Below, piece after piece: positions 36,570-47,899 of a stretch of DNA of 64,000 nt. The first letter of the stretch is position 1. Every line of letters begins with the position of its first letter. Made by a program: the position numbers and the translations under genes. The notes below the pieces were generated by a model. It did not search any database. It saw only the letters and a program-made list of their open reading frames with translations, and was not told the origin of the DNA. The stretch is from Dichotomocladium elegans (Eukaryota; Mucoromycota; Mucoromycetes; Mucorales; Lichtheimiaceae). The stretch lies in assembly GCA_025716815.1 (NCBI GenBank), contig JAIXMN010000013.1:62001-126000 (forward strand), given 5' to 3'.

Positions 36570-39500
36570 ATGACTAGCGGAGACGATGATGACCAGCAAC
36601 CTGCCTCTTTCCAGGAGCTCCGAAAGCGCTGGGCTGAGCAAGAACTCGGTCTGAAACCTCAGGAACCATCTCCTGTCAGACCAAGCACTTCCCCACGACC
36701 ACAATTGCAATCGGTCGCGTCAACATACTCGCCGAATACTGGTTTCGGCTTTAACTCAACACCTTTACAATCTCGAGCGGCACCGGCATCGGAACCAGCG
36801 CTCAAACCGCCGGGTCCTCGCATTCCGCCAAAGCCAGCAACCAACCCAGTCGGCTCCCCATCGGTCGCTCAACCACCCCCACCAACAACCTCACCCATTG
36901 CACAGCAGCAGTTGCCCAATACCAAGAACCGGCCAGCGCAGCCTGTTTCAGCTCTCGCCCAGCAGTTTAAGAAACAGACAATGTTATCCGACTCAAGTAA
37001 TATCGAAAAATTAGAACCCACCGGAGCTGCGTCCTCGTCAATAGTTTCGCAGGATCCGTTTGTAGACGATGATGAAGCCGAATCGGACTCCAGTGACAGT
37101 GGGATTAGTTTGAGCAGCAGCAGCAGCAGCGGCGACAGCGATGGAGACGAACGTATTGTTCAGAGGGTGCATCGGCGAGAAGGACTAAGCGACCCACTCC
37201 GCGAGCCACCTCTCCCTCCAGGCGCCTCGAAGAAAACTGGCATGCCGCCACCGCCCCCTCCTCCCAGCAGGAAATACCACAGCGCAGCACGGCCCGCCGC
37301 GACTGATATACCCAAGGCCAGCGAATCGACTGCTGCTCCCCCTCTGTTACCACCGCGTCCCAGCATGCACGGCCGTCCACAACTCGATGGGATCCCCATT
37401 CTTCCTCCCCGACCATCTGTTTCAACCCTTGCCCGCTCTCACACAATTGCTGCTGCGGGAGTCAACCATCATCTGCATCAGAACATATCTCCTCCGTCAG
37501 TAGATGATTTAGGTACCGGGAGCGGCGGCGGCAATGGCGGGCTCCGCCGATCGCAGAGTACGCGTGCAACAAGCGCTCGAAAAGCAATGCAAATGCAGCA
37601 AGCGAACGGCATATACCCTGATGTCCGTCAAGCTTCTCGTAAAAAACCTTATATCGACAATAGAGAAAAGCGTCTCAAGGTTCAACACAATGGTGCCATT
37701 CGAGCTGTAGCGCTATCCCGCAGCATCCTGGCCACCGGAGCACACGAAACCCGCATTTGGAATACAGACACTTACCAGCAACTTCATTCGATCGACCCGA
37801 GCGGTCCCAACGACAATTCGGATAAAGTTTCCTCACTCGCATTCGCACCTGGTCGGATCCCAAATGAAGAGGGCCATACTTTATGGGCAGGCCTTAAGGA
37901 CGGAGATATCCTAGTAATCCAAACCATGAGTGGTAATATCATGACGAGGCCTATGTCGAAGCATGATGGCCCCGTCACATCGATCATTCGCTACAAAAAC
38001 TTGGAGATATGGACAATTGACGATAATGGGATACTGAAAATATGGGAACCGCACTCAGTGACCATTAAAGAAGAACATGAGGTTACCCCGCAGTCAACCG
38101 CAACGCTTTTAGACGGGCGGGATCTGTATATGGCTAACAACCGAAAAATCTACGTGTACCGATTTGGTGCGCATGGTGTCCCGACTCAGAGTGCCCGCAT
38201 ACCAAACGACCTTGGCAATATCACACAGCTTGCCACAGTGCCATACCACGCAGGGAAAGTATTCGTCGCGCACGACAACGGCAAGGTCAGCCTTTGGGAT
38301 TCCAGTAACCTGGACCGTTTCGATGTGATTACTGTATCGTTGTACGGCATCACCTCCATGGTGGCTGTTGGTGATCACTATGTCTGGATGGGATATAACA
38401 CCGGCATGATTTATGTCTACGATACCCGGCCGAGCCAATGGATTGTTGTCAAGATGTGGAAGGCGCACGAGACAGGGATAGTTAATCTAGCTGTGGACAA
38501 CACCGGCATTGCCGTGGGTGATAACACCATTCAGGTCGCTAGTATGGACTCGCATGGTCACGTGGCGCTTTGGGATGGACTATTACCAGAATATTGGCGT
38601 GGTAAGTAGACATCGGAGACGTTTGGGTGCCAGCAATACTGATATCCATAATAGAACAAGAGATGGACCGGCGACGCTCAGAGTATTGTGAGGAACGCGA
38701 CGCAAAGGTTCTCATTTGCTCTTGGAATATCGATGCTAATAAGCCGGAAAAGTTATCTGCTCGGGATGACAGCCTTGTACGAGACTGGCTGCATGGGATG
38801 CAAGACCCGGACATCATTGTGGTCGGGATCCAGGAGATTGTTGACCTTGAATCCAAGAAATTAACTGCACGTAAGAGATACCCTGTCTGTGCCTTATCCT
38901 AGAATTGATTCCTCTGACGCTTTTATGTATTCATCCTGTAGGGTCTTTGTTTGCCTCACGACGAAAGATCGGAACGCTGGCTGAGGCAGACGAATTATTG
39001 ACGCACCGATATACGCTTTGGCACGATTATTTAGTCAATCTCATCAATGAGACATACAGACTTTCAAAATACACCGTGATCAAAACCGACCAGCTCGTCG
39101 GTCTGTTCAGCTGTATCTTTGTCAAAGACAGTATGTTAGCTTACGTTTCAAATATCGAGTCGACGCTGGTCAAAACCGGAATGAAGGTCATGAACAAGAG
39201 CTTGCATGGTAACAAGGGCGGCATTGCGATCCGTTTCAAGCTGGACGGCTCGTCACTATGTTTTGTTAATTGCCACCTTGCTGCCGGTCAGTCGCACCTG
39301 CAACAACGAAACGCAGATGCAGAGGGGATATTGCAGACGGCGGAGTTCCCTGCTGGGGAGGATCATAGCATCTTTGTAAACGGCGGCGATGGGAGCATGA
39401 TTATGGATCATGAGCATTGTTTTCTATCGGGCGATCTGAACTACCGCATCAATCTTACACGGTCAAAGGTGATGGAACTGATCAGTACGCCTGATCTCAA

Positions 39501-39990
39501 AGCAAGCCTTCTTGAGATGCAGCGCGAGGACCAGTTGCTCAAGCAACGCCAAACCAACCCCTTGTTCAAACTCTTGCTTTTCAATGAAAGCCCAATCGAC
39601 TTCTTGCCGACCTATAAATATGATCCAAACTCAACGCAGTACGACACCTCGGAAAAGAAACGCGTTCCTGCCTGGTGCGACCGTATCCTCTACCGGTCCA
39701 GGGGTGCTGAATGCCTGTTCTACCAGCGTCACGAAGTCTTGGCATCTGACCACCGACCTATCAGTGGTGGCTTCAATATCCGCATCAAGCACATTAATGA
39801 ATCCAGTAAAGAAGTCGTCGTTCACCAGGTGGAGAGCGATTGGCGGCGGTATCGCGACAAGTGGGTGCAAGATCGCAAGGTCCAATTTGTGGAAGACTAT
39901 AACATCTTTGACCAGCATGAGTCAAGGCAGCGGCTGATCGCGGCTGATTGGGACGTTGAACGTGTCATAGAGCAAATCCTTGGGTACTGA
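36570..39990 (+). CDS. WD40-like / inositol polyphosphate 5-phosphatase fusion
   Basis: Removes the 5-phosphate from phosphoinositides such as PI(4,5)P2. Exons 36570-38601, 38655-38870 and 38942-39990 sum to 1,098 residues. Residues 1 to about 350 are disordered and Pro/Ser-rich (GMPPPPPPPSRK), with an acidic Ser stretch. About 360-690 is a beta-propeller-like region (VQHNGAIRAVALSRSILATG, GPVTSIIRYKNLEIWTIDD, VDNTGIAVGDNTIQVASMD). The C-terminal catalytic domain has the 5-phosphatase signatures CSWNIDANKP, VVGIQEIVDL, NKGGIAIRFKLDG, FVNCHLAAG, LSGDLNYRIN, PAWCDRILYR and ASDHRPISGGF, so all key residues are present. No Sac1 domain precedes it, unlike synaptojanins. The order propeller then phosphatase recalls plant WD40-containing 5PTases. 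The last residues form a small helical, UBA-like end (RLIAADWDVERVIEQILGY). Confidence 0.9.
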
Positions 39991-40231
39991 AAAGAAATTA
40001 ATGAACTTCGGGTTGCATCTTGACAAAAGGATGATGCATCCTCTTGCATAGTAATAATAAACTAGTTTTTTTTTATCCTATGGAATATCGCAAGATATCA
40101 GCTGCAGTTTGCTTGCAGAATCAAGTGATGCTTCTCAAGTGTCGCAAAAGCACAAAGGGGGATTCTTTCCATCTGTTTGTACGTTCGATACATTCTCAGA
40201 TCTTCTCTTGGGGAGATGGTATTTTATCGTC

Positions 40232-41696
40232 TTAAGCATAAAAAAATATATCAGGATCCATGCAATCGTCGTCCATGTAAAATGTCGGCACCACCATTCT
40301 TCCATGATCAAGAAACCAGTCTCCACTGTCAAGTTTGCGTGCTGTCACGGTCAATGACATCCCGACAAGCATTTTCTCAACGATTTCTTTCTCGAGTCGA
40401 AGGGTCAAGGTATCGGCCCTTTTCGCACGGTCTGCAAGTGTCACCTTCACAAGGTGTGTGGCTGGTGCGTCCGCCGGGAACGACTCGATATCGGTCACCT
40501 GCACAAAAAGATTCTCCTTTTCCTCGACAATAGTTCGGTCTTTTGTATTAGGGATCAGAGGTTCCACCAATGCAATAGCGTCGCTATCAGACACGCCGAA
40601 GCGGTCTGACAAGAACAACTCAATTTGATTTTGGGTCGCCATGGTGGCACCCATCCAGGAAGTGTCTACAGCCCAGGCATCCTTCGCAGTCCCGCCGAAA
40701 AGCAGCCCGCATGCTGAATTGAATGTGCCAGGAAGAGCCATCATGATGCTCTTGCATCGTGGAAGTTCTTCCTTAGCCTTTGCTACAATCTTGCGGGCGC
40801 GCAAGATATCTTCTAGGTGTTCCGGACACACCTTCCGGATCTCTAGATAGCGTAGAAAGGCATCCACCAAATTCGGAGCGTCGACAAAGTCTTCTTGCGC
40901 TATAAAGTTTCCTTCACGGATGAATGTGTTCCCAAGATATACCTGGGCAACTTCTGTGAAATTCACCTCGAGCTCCTCGTCCTCGTCCTCTTCCGGCACA
41001 ATCACGTTGCCCATCTTGCTAGACTCATTGTCAGGTTCGCCGTCCGCATCTTGATCGCCGCCCGTGGCACCGCCTTGATACGCGTTCGGCCCCACGGTGA
41101 TGCCACCAAAACGAAGATAATTTTCAAAGATTGCCAGCCTGTTGGTCGACGGAGAGAATGTGTGGTTTTTCCGATACTTCCAGATCGCATACTCAACTCG
41201 TTCCGCAAGAGGACGCTCGCTTTCGTGATGATGAGCATAAGTTCATCAGAGTAAGTAAATAATAGTATACGTACGGATTATATGGGTTTTCAATTGGATC
41301 TTCCTGGTATTTTTCTTCATAGTCGTCTGCCATCGCACTTCCAGCCTCTGGAAGATTGGCCTTCTTCGATTTCTTCTTCTTCTTCTTCTTCTTGGGTTTA
41401 TTTTGAGACGCTACTTCCATAGGCATTGCAAGATCGTCCGGCATAGGTGCCGCAAGTCCTCCAGGCATAATGTCCTCTAGCTTGTCTTCCTGCTCTTCAT
41501 CGTCGACATCGCCATTTCCTTTGACAACTTCAGCTTCTGCAAGTCTGTGCTCCTCCGCATCCTCATCGAAGCCCGCCTGAAGACTGGCAAGCAGATCCTC
41601 CCTTTAACTGTAATTAGCAAGCTGTAACAAAGCCAGTATTGATAAAGGTGGAGGATGCACCTACACGTATTGCTGTCGATCTTGTTGGCTGTCCAT
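40232..41696 (-). CDS. Argonaute-binding protein 1 (Arb1) family, ARC complex subunit
   Basis: In fission yeast Arb1 is a subunit of the Argonaute siRNA chaperone complex, needed for RNAi-directed heterochromatin (established knowledge). Exons 41696-41665, 41601-41275 and 41219-40232 sum to 448 residues. The N-terminus is acidic, followed by a Lys run (KPKKKKKKKKSKK, about residues 75-88), a probable nuclear signal. The family core starts ENPYNPERPLAERVEYAIWK and continues YRKNHTFSPSTNRLAIFENY, LRFGGITVGPNAYQGGATGG, an Asp/Glu-rich insert, AQVYLGNTFIREGNF and WAVDTSWMGATMATQNQIEL. It ends DWFLDHGRMVVPTFYMDDDC. An in-frame extension upstream of 41696 exists but would retain an intron-like region. 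It is divergent from RRP41. Confidence 0.82.
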
Positions 41697-42187
41697 GTCA
41701 GCACGAGCAAACAAAGAAAACGGGGCGGGTTTTGATTTTGAACCACGAAAGAAAAGGGTCCGTTGATCGTCTTCCCTCCCAACTAGAGGCATGAAGCCCT
41801 TTAATACCACACTCACTTTTTTTCGCGTCTATAATCTGTCGTCGTCTTATTTATACTGTCTATAGCCAAACTACGATGCTATGCTTTGTATAGTCTTAGA
41901 ATGCATGACTAGCGCGCCGACATAGAGTTTTGGTCAATGGCGTGGCGAGAAAACACGATAAAAGGAACCAGCTGCTATCAACACCACAAGTCTCATACGG
42001 TGCGTTAGCTGTTGATTCCTAAGGCTGTTATTGGAATTTTTATATGTGTGCTTTAGAACGAAGCGCACTGAAGGTTATATCGTGTAGGGGATTGTGTGTG
42101 TGTGGGGGGGCGGTTACAAAAATTCAAGCTCTCGTAACCCCCATCCCGAGGATTTTTTTTTCTCTTCGCATTTACTGTAAAATAATC
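41697..42187. promoter_or_regulatory. Divergent intergenic region ARB1-like / RRP41
   Basis: 491 bp between two divergent start codons. It includes a G-rich run near 42100-42115 and A/T runs just before the RRP41 ATG. No defined promoter element could be assigned. Confidence 0.4.
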
Positions 42188-43303
42188 ATGGTAAAAAAAA
42201 AAAACCAACATACGCTCATTCGAAGAGATCAGATACTAAATGCTCCCCAATAGTCCCGTCTGGAACTTTTAACACCTGAAGGTACCTTCTGATCTCCTAC
42301 GCACAATCATGTTTAACCGCTGTGGGTCGATGCTCTAGGTCTGCGAATCGATGGCCGTCGAGCCAATGAGTTACGAAGAATCACAGCAAAGACTTCTGTC
42401 TTCAGTCAATCGGATGGATCAGCGTACATCGAGCAAGGCAACACAAAATGCTTAGCTGCAGTCTATGGTCCACGAGAAGTGAGCGAACGAACACGATCGC
42501 TGTCTTTTATATATACTCGCGCTGACATCTTGGCTTAGGCACGGTACCGCCAACAAGTCTTGTCCGATCGGGCGATCCTCAATGTGGAATTTAACGTCGC
42601 ACCATTTAGTTTCAGTGAGCGCAAAAAGCGGTCCAAGAATGACAAGTAAGATCTGTACATGTAGCAACAGAAAAAAAAGAAATACCGGACGACCTTGTTC
42701 CAACTTCGACATTTAGGCGATCGCTTGAATTGGCCAGCTTTATCCGTCAAACCTTTGAGCCGGTGATCCTCCGATCCCAGTTTCCACGGTCTCAGATCGA
42801 TATCTACCTACAAGTATTCCAGCACGATGGCGGTGTATTGCAGTGCTGCATCAATGCTGCCACGATGGCTCTGATCGATGCTGGTATTCCAATGACAGAC
42901 TACGTGTGTGCCTGTTCAGCGGGATGCATTGATAAAGTTCCTGTCCTTGGTGAGAAACGCAAAGGGTTGCTGGGCATCTGCATTCCAAAAAGAGGCTAAT
43001 CGCTTTTACTAGACCTCAATAATCTCGAGGAATCGTCTGATACGCCAGAATTGACAGTCGCAATACTTCCTCGCAGTGGAAAGGTGAATTTGCTTGAGGT
43101 AAGTACTGTCCGAATCAAGAGGGAAAGAATCATGGATTTTTAACACAGGAATACGTGGTTACTAGATGGAATCTCGTCTCCATATCGATAAACTCCAGAC
43201 TGTAATGGAGCTTGCGAAAGAGGGATGTCTGCAAGTGCACCAAGTGCTCAATGGTGTGATTAAGCAAAACACAAAGTACTTGATGGATAGACTTAACGCA
43301 TAA
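42188..43303 (+). CDS. SKI6: Exosome complex subunit RRP41 (SKI6)
   Basis: RNase PH-fold subunit of the exosome ring, acting in 3'-5' RNA decay and rRNA processing in nucleus and cytoplasm. Seven exons (42188-42190, 42254-42281, 42339-42478, 42539-42645, 42717-42949, 43013-43098, 43166-43303) give 244 residues, matching human RRP41 (245). Family blocks are SRLELLTPEGLRIDGRR, SDGSAYIEQGNTKCLAAVYG, ILNVEFNVAPFS, FPRSQIDIYLQVFQHDGG, CINAATMALIDAGIPMTDYV and QVLNGVIKQNTKYLM. The first coding exon is only the ATG, directly followed by a GT donor and a 63-bp intron. This is required because the SRLELL exon has no ATG in frame. Introns are otherwise 54 to 72 bp. Confidence 0.95.
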
Positions 43304-43461
43304 GGATTCCCTGTTTATATAAATTATCAAATGCACACGTCCTTTATATGTATTTATATGGTTTTTTGATCCCCCATCACAAGTGTTGGGGGGATCACGA
43401 ACAACGGTGACTACAGACTGAAATTAGGATTTTTTTATCCTGCAGAAACCATATCTTAATA

Positions 43462-45618
43462 ATGCCCTTTAAATCGGTCCTTGCTCCACATCATCACATT
43501 CCCCAGCCCATCCTTTCCATTCTCGTTGGAAGGCTGCCAAAAGTTTCAACCGTTATTGAGGATGTAAATGAGGACGCAACAGATAGTACGAAGCTTGACG
43601 ATGGCAAAGACGATCAAGGCAGGTGACGCGAGTAGTTCATTGGCCATGAGGATACATGATCCCGACTGACATTTCTAAGCAGCCGATCCGTGGGACAAGG
43701 AATGGGGGTGGAGCGTTGATGATGTAGGCACCCCATTCGTTGTTCTGGATGACATGGCATAAATGAAGTGCTGAAAGAAAAGGGACGGTATTTTGATATA
43801 TATGTAGGATACAAAAGCTACCGCCACTTCTGGTTCGAACGCAACGAATCATCTCCACAGCAGCAACAGTAGCGACTTTACACATGCGCTTGGTCCGTTC
43901 ACTGAGACATATATGGTGTCTGCATCAGCTGGAGGTAGACACATGGCGCTCGCACACAAGTCGAAATTTGTCGTCGTCGAGCTGAATGAAAAGGAGGGAG
44001 AGTATTGTGCCATAGGGCAAGGCTCTGGTTGTGAGACTGAAGGGTAACGCGCTACTACAGCCAAGAAGGAAATACCCTGCACTTGACCTCATTTAATCCT
44101 GCTCGTAGTGAAACCATCACCGCCATTCTATGCTTACCACTCTTTGTGCCATCGATACGGAAAAGGTAAGTCATATACAGATTCTATTGCGGCGCCCCGT
44201 TTTCATCAACACAGAATATCGTAGTCAAATATTCATCATGGCAGGCTATAGCACGGGCTGGATTCGTGTGTTTTCAGAGGTACTGTGAAAATGGAGAGCT
44301 TCTGGAGTTCGTAATGAACTTTTGGCTTTTAGACAGGTACCATGCTCACAGCACAACTACTTGAAAACGCGCAAGTTTTATCCATAAAAACCCGGACACC
44401 GCCGCCAGTCTACAAGACGGTGGCTCACACTTGCGAAGACGAGGAGATCACAATTTTATTTGAAGGCAACCGAGTAGTGAGCATTGATGGACAAAGCTTA
44501 TGGATGGTACTGAGGGTCTGTGACGGTCAACGGGAGAGTGGTATAGGTATTATCAACTCTAATGTAGGATATACGCATTTAACTAAGCTGTTATCTAAAA
44601 AAAAAGATGCATCGCGTATGCATACAGCATTTACCTACAAAAAATACGAATTCCAACGTCAAGAGGAAGTACAGGATGTTGTGAGCCTAGGTAATCAAAA
44701 GAGATACATTCTTTGTCCTGATATTGACATCTTTTTCTGGAATTAGGGCCATCTCCCCCACGGCAATCGTCGCAAAATATTTCCACGTTTTCATCGACCA
44801 TGTCGACAAACCCGTTTCCAACAACAGCGACTTCCAGATATATCGCTGTGGGCAACGGACCCATGATATCCTACTATGCAACTACAGAATCAAGCCGACC
44901 TCTCATGTCTGCTGTCTCGATGGCAAGCTACGTTGTGTCTCGGGTGGCAACTCCTGTCTTCTCGTTTGCCAAATCCTGGTGGTCAGGCAACGCATCGTCG
45001 AATCTTGCATCACAAAATACACCAGCGCCATACGTCCCATATATGCATGCACCTCCATCTCATATCGAACCTGCCACGCCCATACCTTCTGTTCTAAGCT
45101 TAGATGACGTTGAACGACGTATAACAAGCATCTCGATGGCGCCGCCCTCCACAAGCGCCCAACGAAGCACACTGGCAGCGACCTGTGACCTGCTGGGACG
45201 GGTGATCCTGTGGGACGTGCAATCAGGAGAAATGATACGCATGTGGAAGGGAATCCGGGGCGCAGTCTGCGGATGGGTTGAAGCGGCTGAGGACGAGGGG
45301 GACGAGCTAGCTTCGAGCAATCGCAAAATGCCAGCGCGTATATCGCTGTTCCTGGTGATCTATTCTGAACGCCGCGGTCTATTGATGGTGTTTCACATGC
45401 GCTATGGTGCACGTGTCGGGATGTATCGCGTCGGACAAGGATGGCGGCTAGTACCTTGCGGACATGAGCCACTCGGCAGTTCCATGGTGAACGCCGATCG
45501 GCGAAGGATGGCCATGGATCAAGGCGAAGGCGAATGTGGGTGCCTTTCAAAATGCCTCTTGATAGGGCCAAATGGTGAAGTGCGCAATATCCAAGTGATT
45601 ACACAGACGAAAAAATAA
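43462..45618 (+). CDS. RAB3GAP2 N-terminal domain protein (Rab3GAP regulatory subunit-like)
   Basis: RAB3GAP2 is the non-catalytic subunit of the Rab3/Rab18 regulator, which also modulates autophagy (animal data). About seven exons, beginning MPFKSVLAPHHHIPQPILS. Matches to the family N-terminal domain in order are LAHKSKFVVVELNEKEGEY, EGETITAILCLPLF, IFIMAGYSTGWIRVFSE, GTMLTAQLLENAQVLSIKTR, EEITILFEGNRVVSIDG, YKKYEFQRQEEVQDVV, SRYIAVGNGPMISYY, LAATCDLLGRVILWDVQSG, MIRMWKGIRGAVCGWVE and ARISLFLVIYSERRGLLMVF. The last exon ends with TAA at 45616-45618 after VRNIQVITQTKK. At about 550-600 residues it has only the N-terminal domain; the C-terminal half of animal RAB3GAP2 is missing. Two internal exon borders near 43.7-43.8 kb are uncertain. 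Confidence 0.82.
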
Positions 45619-46113
45619 AAAAAAAATTATTACACACTAGTGGCACAAGGATCTCTCTTTCTTTCTTATTAAACCGCCTAAATGAAAGAAGCCGCGCCTC
45701 CCGTTTTTTCGCATGAACGGCAATTGAGCATCTATTAGTTACCAAACGGCCCAAAAAAACTTCAACGAGAATTATTTCCACCAAAGACCGTTGATATCAC
45801 CAATGTATAAGAGTGGTGAAAACAGTCGTAATACGTAGACCGACAGGGCTCGAGCTTGCTTAACGCTCTAATCTACTCCTCCTCTCCCGCCCCCTCGTTT
45901 ATCCATGAAAATGTACAGCCAATAAAATTTTGTTATTAGATGCCCAGGGCAATCTTTTGGGAAAAAAACGACTTGAGAAACCTTTCGATCTTTGCTTTAC
46001 GCATTGAATCTTGACAGTTATTCATCAGCCTCGACCCTAAGAGGAATGCAGATCGCCTCTCATAAAACATCCGCACAAAAGGGTTCATTGTTTCACTGAG
46101 ATTCGATCATACT
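45619..46113. other. Intergenic between RAB3GAP2-like and MDM34
   Basis: About 500 bp with A/T runs right after the RAB3GAP2-like stop and the presumed MDM34 promoter. No gene or strong signal is visible. Confidence 0.45.
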
Positions 46114-47577
46114 ATGGCTTTCCGATTTAACTGGCCAGAATTCGATGCCGCATTTTACGACGAGGCCCGCATGCAGTTAGAAGCAGCGCTGAACAAAGGC
46201 AATAAGCCCAAGAATATAGTCGACCATATTGCTGTCAAGGAACTCTATATGGGAACTTCGGTAATCAAAGGGCATTCCTTTTTTTTTGGTCTTAATACAG
46301 AAGTCTGCTTGCTTCAAGATAAGACGACTAACCCCGCGAAATACATATAACAAACGCACTCCTCTAGCCCCCCGAGCTAGAAATTCTCGAGGTGGGCGAT
46401 CTAGCAACGGACAAGTTTCGCGGCATTTTCAAATTGACATACGCCGGCGATGCCCATATTGTTGTACAAACAAAAGTGCAGGTAAACGGAGGGAGACGAT
46501 AAAAGGGGTAGTAGGATACATCACAGCTTTTTCACCCCGCCGCGCATCATCCTTAACGACCCCCCACCCCATTAGGCCAATCCAATGCATGCCAAGCGTT
46601 CCGACCTCGCCCGCCACGTTCGCCCAGGTATCTTGGCTGCAGACAAACCTTTTGTTGTCCCGATGTTGCTACGTATTAGCGACCTCAAATTGCGTGGTAT
46701 CGTTGTTCTTGTGGTCTCCAAAACAAAAGGCATCACCCTAGTATTCAAGAATGATCCCCTCGAGAGTATCCTGGTGAGCTCGACCTTCGACAGCGTGACG
46801 AGCGTGCGGAACTTTCTACAGCGTGAGATAGAAAAACAGCTCCGGAACCTCTTCCAAGAAGACTTGCCGGTCATGATCCATAACCTTAGCTTACGCTACC
46901 TACAGAAAAACAATGCCATGACAGCTACACGAACAGATCCCTTCTCACCACGCTCTGTACCAACGGATCTGGGATCTGTACCCGACCTGCGCTCCGTGCC
47001 TGATTTACGCTCGATGCCAGAGCTGCGTTCGCCGGGCTACATGTCACCTTCTCCTCCAACGTTCAGCGATTTCTATGCGATGGAGCAGTACGAACCAATC
47101 ACAGCTGCCGAGTTATCGTCGCTCAACGAGCTGTACAGCAGGCGTTTTGCGGGACTCCATGACGATGAGTTGTTCTCGGAGGATGATGGGATGACATTGT
47201 CACTGAATGGCTCTTCTGTCAACTCGGCCACTCTGGCCGATATCTATTCAGATGATATCGATGCGCCGTGGTATGTCACTGAAGGCCCCGAATTGCCGTC
47301 TTCTAACCACACCGACCGCCCGCTGTTTATGGCGCTTGACCAAGAGATTATTGTCAACCCAGACGAGAACGGAATGGCAGCCAAACTGGCGCAGCTGACA
47401 AGCAGCTATCACACGCTATCTCCGTTCGCATACACGATTGACCACGCCACTTTTCGAAGCTTGCCCCACACCGGGAAAAAGATGGGCCCGGTATCCAGAA
47501 ACAAAAAGATACCTCGCAGACGGGTCATACGGATCCAGATGTCATCCTCTGGTGAATCTTCATCCTCTAGCCAGTAA
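46114..47577 (+). CDS. MDM34: Mdm34, ERMES complex outer-membrane subunit
   Basis: SMP-domain lipid-transfer subunit of the ER-mitochondria encounter structure, with Mmm1, Mdm10 and Mdm12. Exons 46114-46260, 46368-46481 and 46576-47577 sum to 420 residues. The N-terminus [19 protein letters not shown] and the block [20 protein letters not shown] are the family hallmark. [60 protein letters not shown] and [20 protein letters not shown] complete the SMP domain (about residues 1-205). A disordered region follows with short repeats of the PDLRS type ([18 protein letters not shown] near residues 240-260) and a Ser-rich C-terminus. ERMES is absent from animals, so this gene also supports fungal origin. 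Confidence 0.95.
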
Positions 47578-47899
47578 CGCCCATTCCTTTGACTTCCATC
47601 AATTCTGTATATTATATTCCTTCATCCTCTTTCGGTATCCCCCCTTTTGCTTTGTTTATATATCTTATATACGCACACATGCATATCTATTCCCTTATAC
47701 ACATATCCCATCCATCCCTTTGACCTCCACACAACAGATTACACATATAGAGTGCATTTTAATTCGTCTGTTTATCCTATTTGGAGAGAAACATATCGAT
47801 TGCTACTTTATTTCATCCTCGAATGCTTGTCGTCATAACATTCACTATTTTTCCGTTTTGACCAGAACACGCTTGATGACACGTAAAGATGTCGCTTCC

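Noticed and set aside
44903..45571. 222-codon minus-strand frame
   Set aside because: Antisense to the RAB3GAP2-like last exon, which carries the conserved motifs.
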